A stretch of DNA of 64,000 nt from Nitrospira sp. (GCA_036984305.1 BQWY01000001.1:4135817-4199816), one strand, 5' to 3'; shown: positions 1 through 9,329, counted from the stretch's first letter. Numbers and translations are program-made. The notes: generated from the sequence alone by a model not told the origin.

Positions 1-1466
1 TGAAGCACTCCATAGTCGACACCCAGCACGACGAAGGGATTGAGCTCCTTCAGAGCGTACCGGTAGGCCATTCCGTCTGTAGTAGCGGAACGAGCCAAGC
101 TTCCCGCCAGATGTTCGTTTCCTACTAGGCTTTGGATTTGAAAGAGGCCGGGAGCGATTCGCCCACGGATCTCTTCCATGTGCGCATAGAATTGATTTCG
201 AAAGAAGAGCGAGCCGAAGTCGCCTGTCTGCCGTCCGAACGACGTGGGCGATGCCGCAGGGTCTATAATTTTGTGGAGCGCATCGAGGGCATTCTCCAGA
301 GAATTTCCCTCAGCAATTCCGGAGGTACCAATAAATCCTGAGGCTCGCTGACTGGAGGCCGCTGCAAAGATCCTTTCAATCGTCGCCTGGTCCAGAGTGT
401 CATCCACCTCCTGAAACAGTTCCATCAAAGCCAGCGAATCCACAAGAAGCGTGATGCTATGGCTGGTTCCAAAACTTCCCGGGCCACCCCAGATCCCGCC
501 GACCCCATCGAAATCCGGTTGGTCCTCGATGAAAAGCTCGGTCGGAGACCCGTGAACACCGGAGTTGGCCACAAACGGCTGGTCCCCGTGAAATGCGCTT
601 CCGACAAGTTGCGTGATCTTTTCGAATCCAGGAGATGTTCCTACTTCACCAGGCGGCACAAATGAATTTGTGGGAGTGTATTCCACAACGGCTTGACCTC
701 GGATCCCTTTATACCAAGACTGATCATAGATGTTCCCAGCGGTGCCGCTTGTGAACACCTCGCCGCTTGGATCCCACTTGAGAATCTCCACTTCGACATA
801 TTGCAGTAATTCACGAATTTGCTCCTCTTCCGGCAAGCCGGGTGAGCCACCCAAGAGGTGCCCGCGCCCCGCCCCATTAAACGTCACGGTTTGATTGACG
901 TCCTGTAAGTGCAATTCGGTGAACACCGTTGCGAGGTGCCCACCAAGTGAATAGCCTGTGACATTCAGGACGGCATTGGGCGGAAGCTTGTCTGGGTTTG
1001 CTTTCAACTCCCTGTAGTAACGCTCCATGCTCACGAGCTGCGCGAGGGCAAAGCCTGTCCCTGCAATTTCTCCTGCCGCGCCAGAGGCCCCATCCCTTTC
1101 CCAGTCTCCACCATCCCCTTGGTTCTGAAATTCGACGCTGCGAAAGGAAAGGGTGTACATCGTGCCGGCCGGATCGCTCAAATCTTTAATCAGTGTCGCA
1201 CTAAACCCGGTTGCATCGTTGGCGTGGTGATCGAGGATTTGATAGCTCGCCATGGAGCCCGGAGTAGGAACGAAATATGAGGTTAGCTGGTCCGTGAAAC
1301 GGGTTTTTCCTAAGAACTCTTCAGGCCGGATCATGCGGATATCGTTATTGCCATCCGTCAAGATGTCCTTCAACTGGCGACCAGACACCAGCTGATCAAG
1401 GTATGACTCCGCAGCCATCTGCTGAAGTGCAAACTGTAGCCACGTTGAAATGTTACTTTGATTCAT
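1..1466 (-). CDS. Lipase-like alpha/beta hydrolase, C-terminus cut by window edge
   Basis: The reverse strand is open from an ATG at 1466 to base 1, about 488 residues, with no stop, so the protein continues outside the window. About 165 residues in is the nucleophile elbow GYSLGGHLA, the GxSxG motif of lipases (Ser nucleophile), preceded by a beta strand and followed by a helix. This resembles lipase class 3 / DUF2974-type hydrolases, some of which sit in large secreted or calcium-binding proteins. I see no N-terminal signal peptide. The start overlaps the stop of the upstream secreted-protein gene by 14 bases, so the two are probably translationally coupled and may work together. Catalytic Asp and His were not assigned. 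The lipase-fold call is fairly firm; the substrate is unknown. Confidence 0.72.
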   Translation of the reverse strand, partial: MNQSNISTWLQFALQQMAAESYLDQLVSGRQLKDILTDGNNDIRMIRPEEFLGKTRFTDQLTSYFVPTPGSMASYQILDHHANDATGFSATLIKDLSDPAGTMYTLSFRSVEFQNQGDGGDWERDGASGAAGEIAGTGFALAQLVSMERYYRELKANPDKLPPNAVLNVTGYSLGGHLATVFTELHLQDVNQTVTFNGAGRGHLLGGSPGLPEEEQIRELLQYVEVEILKWDPSGEVFTSGTAGNIYDQSWYKGIRGQAVVEYTPTNSFVPPGEVGTSPGFEKITQLVGSAFHGDQPFVANSGVHGSPTELFIEDQPDFDGVGGIWGGPGSFGTSHSITLLVDSLALMELFQEVDDTLDQATIERIFAAASSQRASGFIGTSGIAEGNSLENALDALHKIIDPAASPTSFGRQTGDFGSLFFRNQFYAHMEEIRGRIAPGLFQIQSLVGNEHLAGSLARSATTDGMAYRYALKELNPFVVLGVDYGVL

Positions 1467-2421
1467 GGAGTTTGTCCTGCGAAGGTACCGGCTTCAGTAC
1501 TTCATTAATGAACTGCGTGTCTGTTTTCAGTGATTCTTTGGAGCATTTCTCTGCTGTAAGCCACCAAACCCCGGTCAAGTTATTCCGAATAGAGCCGCTT
1601 CTAACAAAGCTGCGTCTCGCAGCGAGCACCTCATTATTTTGCAGGTCGAGCACGATAAGTTCTCCGCCCGCAATTCCAAGCTCTCGATCATGCGGACGTG
1701 TAATCCCCCTCCATGTATATCCGTACCGACTTCGGGTCTTAAAATCCTCCTCCACAGCTACGACATATGGCACCTGAACAAATTGGCCGTTGATAGCAGT
1801 TGGAAATTGACTTCCTGGGTGTGCCTTTTCATCACGATAATACCGCCGATATCTGGGACCCTCCCGTTTCTTGGTAGCCAGTGGCAATGGGATTTCGAGA
1901 TACTGGTACTTGCCAATAGCGGGCTGAACAAAATAGTCTTGGGGAGAATCCCGCACCCCTACCGCCAATCCATACGGATCCTCCATTGCATAGAGATGTT
2001 GCAACAGGTCGTCATCCTTAGCAGACTCCCTAAGCCGCATCATGTAGAGCCCATCCACGTTCTGCACGGTGTTGTAGATGAACTCGCCCGCTTCCGTTTT
2101 GCAGAGATGATCGAAGTACTCTAGTGAAGTCATCCCAGGCTTGTAGCCGCTGTCGGCGGGGACGGGGTTGGGTATCTTGAGGGAATGGGCGAACCGTCCT
2201 TCTTCCGTTGCCAATGGATCTGCAGGTTTCAGTTTGGCGACTGCCCCGCACACCTCGTTCGGTTCCAACCTTCGCTTGCCACAGGCAGCTTCAATCTCCT
2301 TGAGTGCCTTTCGAAACCGCTCGCCCACCGTTTCCTGGTCAAAGAGTCCAGCACCAGCTAGACTTGTTCCGACCAGGCTCGTAGTCGTCAAAACCAGAAA
2401 TGATTTCGTCATCCAGCTCAT
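1453..2421 (-). CDS. Exported protein of unknown function
   Basis: This encodes about 322 residues. I chose the ATG at 2421 over an upstream in-frame ATG at 2478 because AAAGGAG lies seven bases before it and because translation then begins with a short charged stretch and the hydrophobic run KSFLVLTTTSLVGTSLAGA, a convincing signal peptide. The mature protein has four cysteines and a Tyr/Arg-rich patch (RYRRYYRDEK), with no family I recognise. It probably acts in the periplasm or outside the cell. It lies directly upstream of, and overlaps, the lipase-like gene. A role as a chaperone or inhibitor of that lipase is only a guess from position. Confidence 0.6.
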   Translation of the reverse strand: MSWMTKSFLVLTTTSLVGTSLAGAGLFDQETVGERFRKALKEIEAACGKRRLEPNEVCGAVAKLKPADPLATEEGRFAHSLKIPNPVPADSGYKPGMTSLEYFDHLCKTEAGEFIYNTVQNVDGLYMMRLRESAKDDDLLQHLYAMEDPYGLAVGVRDSPQDYFVQPAIGKYQYLEIPLPLATKKREGPRYRRYYRDEKAHPGSQFPTAINGQFVQVPYVVAVEEDFKTRSRYGYTWRGITRPHDRELGIAGGELIVLDLQNNEVLAARRSFVRSGSIRNNLTGVWWLTAEKCSKESLKTDTQFINEVLKPVPSQDKLHESK

Positions 2422-2910
2422 GAGATGCTCCTTTGACATCGCCGTCCGCACTGTGGACGCCAATGCAAACTTCGCCATCCTAGCGAATGTGTTTTACGGA
2501 ATCGAGAGAACAGAGGTAGGTCTCCCACCCCTCTGTGGAGGAATGTCCTGTGGGTCCCAAACCTATCACGATGCCGGCCACGGCGTCACTTCGACAAGGT
2601 TTTTGAGCCATATGCATATGGTCTCTCCACCATAGCTATTGCCATATATGAGGAGATGCAACAATGGCAGAAGGCGAGAAGTCAGTTCCATTATCATGTA
2701 GGTCTTGGTCGGTAAACCCCTCGTCGCTTCTCCTCGCCGAACATCACACCGAAATGACCCGCTATGGTTTCTAGCTGAACGCTTGGGGGCAGTTCCCCAG
2801 CAGCCACTCAGATGTCGACGCCTCACGGGCTCGTCAGTTGCTAACTTAAGAGCAGAGGAGTAGCGTATTGCCATCCTCGCCCTTATACCCGATACCCAGG
2901 AGGCTCTCTC
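2422..2910. other. Intergenic region between divergent genes
   Basis: About 490 bases separate the divergent secreted-protein and beta-propeller genes. The plus-strand gene has a strong Shine-Dalgarno (CCAGGAGG, about 2898-2905). I see no clear sigma-70 promoter, RNA gene or mobile element. Open frames here look like chance frames. Confidence 0.5.
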
Positions 2911-4080
2911 ATGAAACCGGTTCGGCTCCTCGCGTTGGCCCTTGCTATGCTGCTGTCGTCCGCGTCGCTCGCCTCGTCGGAAATTCTCGCGCTCTTGAAC
3001 TATGAAAGTAAGAAGGATCAACCGGTGCGGCGGGAAGGGATCGCGATCATGGACATCGATCCCAACTCGTCGAGCTACGGCAAGATCCTCATGGAGCTTC
3101 CGCTCCCGCCCGATCTCGTCGCCCATCACATTTTCTTCAATCGCGATAAGACCAAGGCCTACGTCACGGCCTTGGGGAAAAGCCTGCTGCACGTCGTGGA
3201 CCTGACCCGGTTCCCCTACCGGATGCGTGCCATCGCGGTGCCCGACTGTCAGGTCGGCGAAGATCTGGTCGTCTCAGAGGACAATCGAACCTGGTACCTC
3301 ACCTGCATGGGCTCGAGCACGGTCATCGTCGGGGACGCGATCAAGGATGAGCCCATTAAGACGGTGAGCGCGCCTGCGCCCGGAGAGACCTATATCCAAT
3401 ATCCGCACGGCATTGCGATCCATAACGGGATTGATCGCATTCTCGTCACCAGTACGGTCAAACCGGACATGTCGGACGTCGGCGAGTCGGTCACGGTGCT
3501 CGAAGCCAGTTCCGGGAAGGTGCTCTCGACACACAAACTCTCCATGAAGCCTTCGCCTGCCAAATCAGCTCCCGTCGAAATCATGTTCAGCCCCAAGTCC
3601 GATCCCCCTGTGGTCCATATCACCAACATGATGGAAGGGACATTGTGGGCCGGAACGTGGGATGCCGCGAGCCAGTCGTTCACCTTCGAGCAAGTCGACG
3701 ATTTCAGCACACGCCAGCAGGGCATGCCTTTGGAGATGCTCTACAACGCAAAGGGCGACCGGTTATTCGTCACCACGGCCAAGCCGGGTTTCGTCAACCT
3801 CTATGACAATACCGACCCGCGCCACCCGAAGTTTCTGAAGACGATCCCCGCGGCGGCCGGCGCCCATCATAGCGTGCTCTCACCCGACGAACGGTATCTG
3901 TTTGTCCAAAACAGTCTCCTCAATATGGACGGCCTGAGCGATGGGTCCATCACGGTGATCGACCTGGAGAAGGACAAGGTCTTGGGGAGTATCGATACGC
4001 TGAAGGAGCAGGGATTCAATCCCAATTGCATCATGCTGCTGCCGAACCATTTCAAGCAAACCGCCTCGCGCACCCGATGA
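2911..4080 (+). CDS. Exported beta-propeller (YncE/YVTN-like) protein
   Basis: This is a 389-residue protein starting with a signal peptide (LLALALAMLLSSASLASS, cleavage near residue 22). The rest is a series of 40-50 residue beta-rich units with motifs such as KAYVTALGKSLLHVVDL, DRLFVTTAKPG and GSITVIDLEKDKVLGSID. These are typical blades of YVTN/YncE-type seven-bladed propellers, which are periplasmic binding or scaffold proteins. The start is supported by a near-perfect ribosome site eight bases upstream. It stands alone, with a permease in the same direction about 290 bases downstream. Ligand and partner cannot be read from the sequence. A lactonase or surface-antigen propeller is an alternative. 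Confidence 0.7.
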   Translation: MKPVRLLALALAMLLSSASLASSEILALLNYESKKDQPVRREGIAIMDIDPNSSSYGKILMELPLPPDLVAHHIFFNRDKTKAYVTALGKSLLHVVDLTRFPYRMRAIAVPDCQVGEDLVVSEDNRTWYLTCMGSSTVIVGDAIKDEPIKTVSAPAPGETYIQYPHGIAIHNGIDRILVTSTVKPDMSDVGESVTVLEASSGKVLSTHKLSMKPSPAKSAPVEIMFSPKSDPPVVHITNMMEGTLWAGTWDAASQSFTFEQVDDFSTRQQGMPLEMLYNAKGDRLFVTTAKPGFVNLYDNTDPRHPKFLKTIPAAAGAHHSVLSPDERYLFVQNSLLNMDGLSDGSITVIDLEKDKVLGSIDTLKEQGFNPNCIMLLPNHFKQTASRTR

Positions 4081-4170
4081 TGCCGTCATGAATAAATCGT
4101 GCATGTTTTTCTCGCACGAGGTGCATGGGCGGCGGTGCACAGTGCCCAGCGGCTCAGTGCGACCCCGGAT

Positions 4171-4362
4171 CTAGCGCTTCGTTCGAATCACGAGCAGCCG
4201 TCGTCGCTCGGAGGCCGGGCCATCGACTGCCTTTCGCGGACTGAATTCTTCCTCGGTGACCGCATATCCTGTATAAGTGTCCCCCAAGACTTTCCTCAGA
4301 TTTTGGTCATGGGAATCATAGCGCGACGACCGTGTAGCGACACGGGCCATCTCGGAGGGCAT
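4171..4362 (-). CDS. Possible small basic protein
   Basis: A 63-residue reading frame from ATG 4362 (a longer form would start at 4428, inside the divergent permease gene). Its composition is mixed and protein-like, with a run TYTGYAVTEEEFSPRKAV and a basic C-terminus. There is no ribosome site and I recognise no family. It could be a chance frame; it is listed because the surrounding 290 bases hold nothing else. Confidence 0.25.
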   Translation of the reverse strand: MPSEMARVATRSSRYDSHDQNLRKVLGDTYTGYAVTEEEFSPRKAVDGPASERRRLLVIRTKR

Positions 4363-4370
4363 GATCACCG

Positions 4371-6155
4371 GTGACGACTCGCCCAAGTGGATCCTCAAAC
4401 ATTCGTTACACGGTGGAGGAATCGCCACCTCATCTGCTCGCGGCAGGCCTTGGGGTGCAGATTGTAGTGCTCATCATTGCGGGGATTGTCCTGACGCCTA
4501 TCGTGGTGTTGCGAGCAGCGGAAGCCGACCTGCAGCACGCATCCTGGGTCGTCTTTGCAGCGCTCTTGATCAGTGGCCTGACTACAATGGTCCAGGCCAA
4601 CCCTCTGGGCCGCATTGGGGCTGGCTACGTGCTGTTCATGGGGACCTCCGGCGCCTTTATTGCCGTCGGCACGACGGCGGTGACAGACGGTGGGTTGCCG
4701 TTGCTGATGTCCCTGGTCGTCGTCTCGTCGCTGGTCCAGTTTTATTTTGCAGGACGATTGGGAACGATTCGCCGTATCGTCACGCCCACTGTCGGAGGAA
4801 CTGTCATCATGCTCATCGCGGTGACGGTCTTTCCTATCGCGTTTGGCCTGTTAGGAAAGGTCCCGGATCTTGCCGAAGCCAATCCAAATTCGGCGCCAAT
4901 CTGCGCTGCAGCCACGCTCGGCGTCATTGTCGGCATCTCGCTTTTCGGCGGGCGTGCCGTACGATTGTGGGCGCCTATTATTGGAGTCCTTGTCGGGTGC
5001 ATCGTTGCCGGCATGTTCGGGCTGATGGATTTTTCCCGCGTGGCCTCACAGGCATGGATCGGCTTGCCGAATGCCTCGTGGCCAGGATTTGACCTCTCGT
5101 TCGACACCCGCTTCTGGGCCCTTCTCCCCGCCTTTGTCATTGTGACCCTCGTCGGAGCCATTGAAACGTACGGGGATGGCATCGCCATTCAGCGCGTGTC
5201 GCATCGCACTGAGCGGGCCGTTGATTTCCGTGCCGTCCAGGGCGCCGTTTATGCCGACGGGCTCGGCAACCTCTTGTCGGGGATGGCCGGGACATTACCC
5301 AATACGACCTACTCGACGAGTATCTCAGTCGTCGATATCACCGGCGTGGCGGCACGTCGAGTGGCCCTGTATGCCGGTGCCTTCATGGCACTCATGGCGT
5401 TCTCACCCAAACTCGCCAACCTCCTCCTTGCGGTCCCTGATCCAGTGGCTGGGGCCTATATTATCGTGTTGCTCATTCTGCTGTTCGGCCACGGCATCCG
5501 GCTCGTCGCCGAGAACGGTCTCTCCTATGAAAATGGCCTGGTAGTGGGTCTCGCTTTTTGGCTCGGTACCGGGTTTCACAATCAACAGATCTTTCAGGAA
5601 CTCCTGCCTCACTGGGGCCGTACCTTGCTGAACAACGGCATGACTTCCGGCGGCCTCCTCGCCGTGGGATTGATGCTGCTGGTCGCCGCACGTGATCGTG
5701 CACACGACCGATTGTCGGTGCAACTCGACGTGAAGGCAATCCCGATCGTCCACCAATTCATCGGTCGGTTCGCTACGGGGCTCGGGTGGGATCGAGCGGC
5801 GGTGGGACGCCTCGAACTGGTGACAGAGGAAGCGTTGCTCCACCTCATTGAGCGGCAGGGCACGGAGACCACGACGCAAAGAAAGATCCACCTCTCCGTG
5901 CGCTACGAGGCAGAAGTGGTGGAGCTGGAAATCATCGCGGGTCCGCAGCAGGCAAATATGGAAGATCTGATGAGGCTCTTGAAGAGCGGAGGAGCGCTTG
6001 TCGAGGACGATTTATCGCTTCGGCTACTGCGTGAACTTGCGCTAGAGATCAAGCACCAGCAATTCCATGGTATCGAATTTCTTCTCATCAAAGTCGACAG
6101 TCGTCCATTACACCAGACCGAGGACCAGTCGGACACGGCGCCAGCAGCACCATGA
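4371..6155 (+). CDS. NCS2/UraA-type permease with degenerate RsbW-like ATPase tail
   Basis: This 594-residue protein starts at GTG 4371, with GGAGGG about 12 bases upstream. Residues about 20-445 form a many-helix permease of the xanthine/uracil (NCS2) family, with the characteristic region AIETYGDGIAIQRVS and NLLSGMAGTLPNTTYSTS. Residues about 458-575 resemble the histidine-kinase-type ATPase fold of anti-sigma factors (GRLELVTEEALLHLIE aligns with the N-box helix). The ATP-binding residues are not conserved: the N-box Asn is missing and no GxGxP or GLGL loop is visible. The permease may transport a nucleobase or another anion, with the tail acting as a docking domain. The convergent genes downstream encode an STAS protein and an RsbU/RsbW protein, the natural partners of such a tail. 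Confidence 0.78.
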   Translation: MTTRPSGSSNIRYTVEESPPHLLAAGLGVQIVVLIIAGIVLTPIVVLRAAEADLQHASWVVFAALLISGLTTMVQANPLGRIGAGYVLFMGTSGAFIAVGTTAVTDGGLPLLMSLVVVSSLVQFYFAGRLGTIRRIVTPTVGGTVIMLIAVTVFPIAFGLLGKVPDLAEANPNSAPICAAATLGVIVGISLFGGRAVRLWAPIIGVLVGCIVAGMFGLMDFSRVASQAWIGLPNASWPGFDLSFDTRFWALLPAFVIVTLVGAIETYGDGIAIQRVSHRTERAVDFRAVQGAVYADGLGNLLSGMAGTLPNTTYSTSISVVDITGVAARRVALYAGAFMALMAFSPKLANLLLAVPDPVAGAYIIVLLILLFGHGIRLVAENGLSYENGLVVGLAFWLGTGFHNQQIFQELLPHWGRTLLNNGMTSGGLLAVGLMLLVAARDRAHDRLSVQLDVKAIPIVHQFIGRFATGLGWDRAAVGRLELVTEEALLHLIERQGTETTTQRKIHLSVRYEAEVVELEIIAGPQQANMEDLMRLLKSGGALVEDDLSLRLLRELALEIKHQQFHGIEFLLIKVDSRPLHQTEDQSDTAPAAP

Positions 6156-6187
6156 TGCCGTTGGAGACCCCGACTGAGGCCTTTGCC

Positions 6188-6541
6188 CTAGCCCGGCCTA
6201 TGGCGTGTTGCTTCACCCACATTCCCGTAGATTGAGAAGAGAGATCTAAAGCCCGCGATTTCGAATACCTCCAGAATATGCGGCTGAAGGGTCGACAGCA
6301 CAATGGTCCCCTGCGCACCCTTGAGCCGCTTGGCCGCCACAAGAAGCACACGAAGGCCTGTGCTGCTGATGTACTCCAATGCCTCTCCATCGACGACGAG
6401 GTGCCGTTCACCGGAATCAATTAATCGGCCCAAATGGGTGCCCAGGCTTTCTGCCGATTGTGAATCCAGCCGTCCCTGCACACGCACGACACTGACGTCC
6501 CCTATCTTGCGATCAATAATCTCCATAGCCTCGTGCCTCAC
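6188..6541 (-). CDS. STAS-domain anti-sigma factor antagonist (RsbV/SpoIIAA type)
   Basis: A 117-residue single STAS domain covering almost the whole protein. The strand-turn-helix ALEYISSTGLRVLL carries the serine (Ser60) that is phosphorylated by RsbW-type kinases in this family. The start is either GTG 6541 (AAAGG eight bases upstream) or ATG 6526. It lies 12 bases downstream of the sensor phosphatase gene on the same strand, so the two form an operon. In the partner-switching scheme the phosphatase would dephosphorylate this protein, which then binds and titrates an anti-sigma-type kinase. No sigma factor lies in the window, so the final target is unknown; the RsbW-like tail of the adjacent permease is a candidate. 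Confidence 0.85.
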   Translation of the reverse strand: MRHEAMEIIDRKIGDVSVVRVQGRLDSQSAESLGTHLGRLIDSGERHLVVDGEALEYISSTGLRVLLVAAKRLKGAQGTIVLSTLQPHILEVFEIAGFRSLFSIYGNVGEATRHRPG

Positions 6542-6553
6542 TGTGCCCGCCTT

Positions 6554-8716
6554 TCACCGGACACGTTTCATGAGCGTGACATAGTTCTTGCCGGCCTGAC
6601 GGCGATAGGCCACCTCATCCATCATGGACCGGACCAGGTGAATGCCGAGGCCCCCAACGGGACGTTCTTCAATCGGGCTCGTCAGATCTGGGCTCGCCAC
6701 CTCCAATGGATTGAACGGTTTCCCATCGTCCTCAATTTCGGCGTGAACGTGGTCGTTGACCACACTGAGGCGCACCACGATGTGATGCTCCGCGTCATCG
6801 TCATAGCCATAGGCGATGGCGTTTGTAATCAGCTCTTCCAGCGCAAGATTGAGCGCGCGAAGGTGTGGAACGGCCATGTCGTGCTCGTCGGCGAATTGGT
6901 CCACTGCCTGTGCCAGACGACCCAGCTCCGGCAGCCGATTTTGCAAGGTGACGGTGAGAGAGGCAGAGGTCATCATCAGTGCCGGGCGTCGCCCATAGCG
7001 TAATACCAACATCGTGATGTCGTCAGCCTGCACGACATTTCCCGCGTATTGATTCACTTCGGTGATCACCGTCCGAACCAGGTCTCGGGCAGAAAGGCCG
7101 GCGTGTTGATGTAGAATGTCTTCCAAGCGCGGTGATGAAAACATGTGCCCACGTGCATCCATCGCTTCCGTGACACCGTCCGTATAGAGAAACAATGTGT
7201 CTCCAGGTAGCATGGCAATGCCACTGGTAATATATGGCGCATCCTCCACGATACCGAGGGCCACCCCTTTTGAAGAATCCAGAGACACGAGTTGGTGGTC
7301 GTGGAGTAGATACGGCACGTTATGGCCCGCACTGCTGTACTCAAACCAGCCCGTTCGAGTGTTCAGTATCCCATAGAATACCGTCACAAACATTGCCGAC
7401 TCGTTATCCGGACACAGCAGATGATTGACGTGCTCCAGGCACGCAGAGACGCCTACATCCTTCAACGCCGTGGCCTTGATCAGCGAGCGGCTCACGGCCA
7501 TAAAAATGGCGGCCGGCACTCCTTTGCCGGAAACGTCTGCAATAACGATCCCAAGTCTCTCCCGGTCGATCAGGAAGAAATCGTACAAATCGCCGCCCAT
7601 TTCCAGGGCCGGAATCGTTTCCGCATAGATTTCGAAGTCGTTCCGATCAGGAAATGGTGGAAACGTCCTGGGTAGGATCGACTTTTGAATATCACTGGCG
7701 ATACGCAATTCGCTGCCCAGCCGTTCCTTCTCGGCCATGGTGCGGCGGAGCTCCTCCGTACGTTGCTCCACGCGTTGCTCCAAGAGGGCATTCGCATCCT
7801 GAAGCGCGGTCTGCTGACTCACGATCACCGATGCCATTTCAGAAAACGACTGGCGTAAATTCGCGACCTCATCGCCTGAGGATTGCACGCGCCGGGGTTG
7901 AGCGGGGACGTTCCCGAGCTGCCGTTCCGTGCCAAACGTGATCATTCGCTGGGACAACTCGACAAGGGGCCGGGAGACGATCCAACGCGTGCTCACCGAC
8001 ACGATCCCGAACACGAGCAGGCAGAGCCCTAATCCGCCGCCTACCGTGAGCACCAAGTCACGTTGGCTTTCGGCGACATACCGATCCATGGGGATGACGA
8101 CTTCCAGACCACCCATGAGACCGTTGAGGTGAAAGTCACGCTTCGGACTGGCAGGGTGTGCATTGTGGCACGCCACGCACGACTGAGCGGAAGCCAGGTC
8201 GGCTAACAGGACCCGCATGACTGCCTGCCCTTGTACGGTGTCGGTACGGACAAACGGCGTGCCTGGGTCGCGCATCAGAGAGGCAAATCCGTCCCGTTCG
8301 AACTCATCCCGTGGTCCCTGTTCCTTGTTGATCGGCCAGGGACTAATGAGACGGGTCGTGTAACTATTCCCGCTCTGAGCGATCTCGTCTGATACCTCAC
8401 GAACAAAGGTGGCCGGCAGTGGGAATCGGCCATGGACATCCCGGTAATCGGGCCCCATCGAAGCTCCCATGTCGGTAATCCGAGGGACCACGACAGAGGC
8501 ATAGTATTTACGGTCCGCCATGATCTGATGTGCAATGCTCGTGGCTCGATGACTAAGCTTTTCCTGAAGTTTCTCGGCATTTCGAACGTGAACTTCCCAC
8601 GCCGCGACGAGAGTCGTCCCGGCAATCAAGGGCACGGTCAGCATCACGAGCTTGAACCCAATCCGCCAATCTGAGGCCTTAGCTGTTACCGGGGAATGCA
8701 TGACCCCAATACCCAT
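6554..8716 (-). CDS. Membrane sensor: DUF3365 heme-type domain, HAMP, PP2C (RsbU) and RsbW kinase
   Basis: This is a 720-residue protein. A first membrane helix (about 21-42) leads into a periplasmic DUF3365/Tll0287-type domain with a CVACH heme c motif (Cys180, Cys183, His184). A second membrane helix (about 213-240) is followed by HAMP, a coiled coil, a SpoIIE/RsbU PP2C phosphatase (about 350-560; ALEMGGDLYDFF, VIADVSGKGVPAA) and an intact RsbW-like ATPase (about 600-715). The ATPase has the N-box ALEELITNAIAYGY, DDGKPFNP and GGLGIHLV. Phosphatase and kinase in one chain let it set the phosphorylation of the neighbouring STAS protein directly. A heme-bearing sensor suggests control by redox state or a small gas. 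The start could also be ATG 8701. Confidence 0.88.
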   Translation of the reverse strand: MGIGVMHSPVTAKASDWRIGFKLVMLTVPLIAGTTLVAAWEVHVRNAEKLQEKLSHRATSIAHQIMADRKYYASVVVPRITDMGASMGPDYRDVHGRFPLPATFVREVSDEIAQSGNSYTTRLISPWPINKEQGPRDEFERDGFASLMRDPGTPFVRTDTVQGQAVMRVLLADLASAQSCVACHNAHPASPKRDFHLNGLMGGLEVVIPMDRYVAESQRDLVLTVGGGLGLCLLVFGIVSVSTRWIVSRPLVELSQRMITFGTERQLGNVPAQPRRVQSSGDEVANLRQSFSEMASVIVSQQTALQDANALLEQRVEQRTEELRRTMAEKERLGSELRIASDIQKSILPRTFPPFPDRNDFEIYAETIPALEMGGDLYDFFLIDRERLGIVIADVSGKGVPAAIFMAVSRSLIKATALKDVGVSACLEHVNHLLCPDNESAMFVTVFYGILNTRTGWFEYSSAGHNVPYLLHDHQLVSLDSSKGVALGIVEDAPYITSGIAMLPGDTLFLYTDGVTEAMDARGHMFSSPRLEDILHQHAGLSARDLVRTVITEVNQYAGNVVQADDITMLVLRYGRRPALMMTSASLTVTLQNRLPELGRLAQAVDQFADEHDMAVPHLRALNLALEELITNAIAYGYDDDAEHHIVVRLSVVNDHVHAEIEDDGKPFNPLEVASPDLTSPIEERPVGGLGIHLVRSMMDEVAYRRQAGKNYVTLMKRVR

Positions 8717-8840
8717 GGATGTTGCACGAGCGCTCCCTTAACGCTCGGTCGGGCTCCATTTGAATGTACCGCGCATAACTGCGGGGCGCAGGAAGCACAA
8801 GACACGCAGTTGTGTCATCGCCGACTCGCGCGCGTGAGGG

Positions 8841-9329
8841 TTAGAGGAAATGGTTGTCATGACGACGACAGAAGTCTTCCCACTCTGTATCGTCGAATCG
8901 ACGGCCGGCAAATTTTTCAGCGAGTGCTTCGAAGTACGCCTCCCGCGGCGCGCCCGGTGCATAGAGAATTAGCATCGAGGCAGGCAAATCGGACTCGTTG
9001 CTAAATGCATGCACCCCTCCCTCGGGAACGAATAGAAAATCCCCATCCGTTGCGTCAATCCAACGCGCTCCGTTGAAGAGCCGCACAGCCCCGGCCAGAA
9101 CGAAAAACGATTCCGACATGGTCCTATGAAAATGCGCCTTTGGCCCCGGAGTGTGCGGTTCCGCATCCCATCTATGTAAGCCGAACTGCCCGTGCGTAGA
9201 TGCTCCCGTGGCCAGGTAGCGGACCACGGACCTGGGTCCGAGAGCCAGGTCCGGAGCCTGGTCGGCCGGACGGTATTTCGCGCTCACCTCACCACTGTCA
9301 CCGAAGTAGTGTGGATCTGGATATGACAT
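8841..9329 (-). CDS. Cupin-domain protein
   Basis: A 162-residue protein. ATG 9329 is chosen because AAAAGGAG lies seven bases before it; an upstream in-frame start at 9398 lacks one. The core is a cupin barrel: the first motif is PKAHFHRTMSESFFVLAG (His-x-His and a later Glu, the usual metal ligands) and the second is DFLFVPEGGVHAFSN. This is the fold of small dioxygenases, isomerases and sugar-binding proteins. The metal-binding residues look intact, so an enzyme or sensor role is possible. The gene stands alone, 124 bases upstream of the sensor gene on the same strand. Substrate unknown. Confidence 0.75.
   Translation of the reverse strand: MSYPDPHYFGDSGEVSAKYRPADQAPDLALGPRSVVRYLATGASTHGQFGLHRWDAEPHTPGPKAHFHRTMSESFFVLAGAVRLFNGARWIDATDGDFLFVPEGGVHAFSNESDLPASMLILYAPGAPREAYFEALAEKFAGRRFDDTEWEDFCRRHDNHFL

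Noticed and set aside
2566..3192. 208-codon minus-strand frame
   Set aside because: It lies opposite the well-supported beta-propeller gene and has an arginine-rich, shadow-type composition.
4361..5092. 243-codon plus-strand frame from ATG 4361
   Set aside because: Another frame of the permease gene; arginine- and cysteine-rich, without membrane helices.
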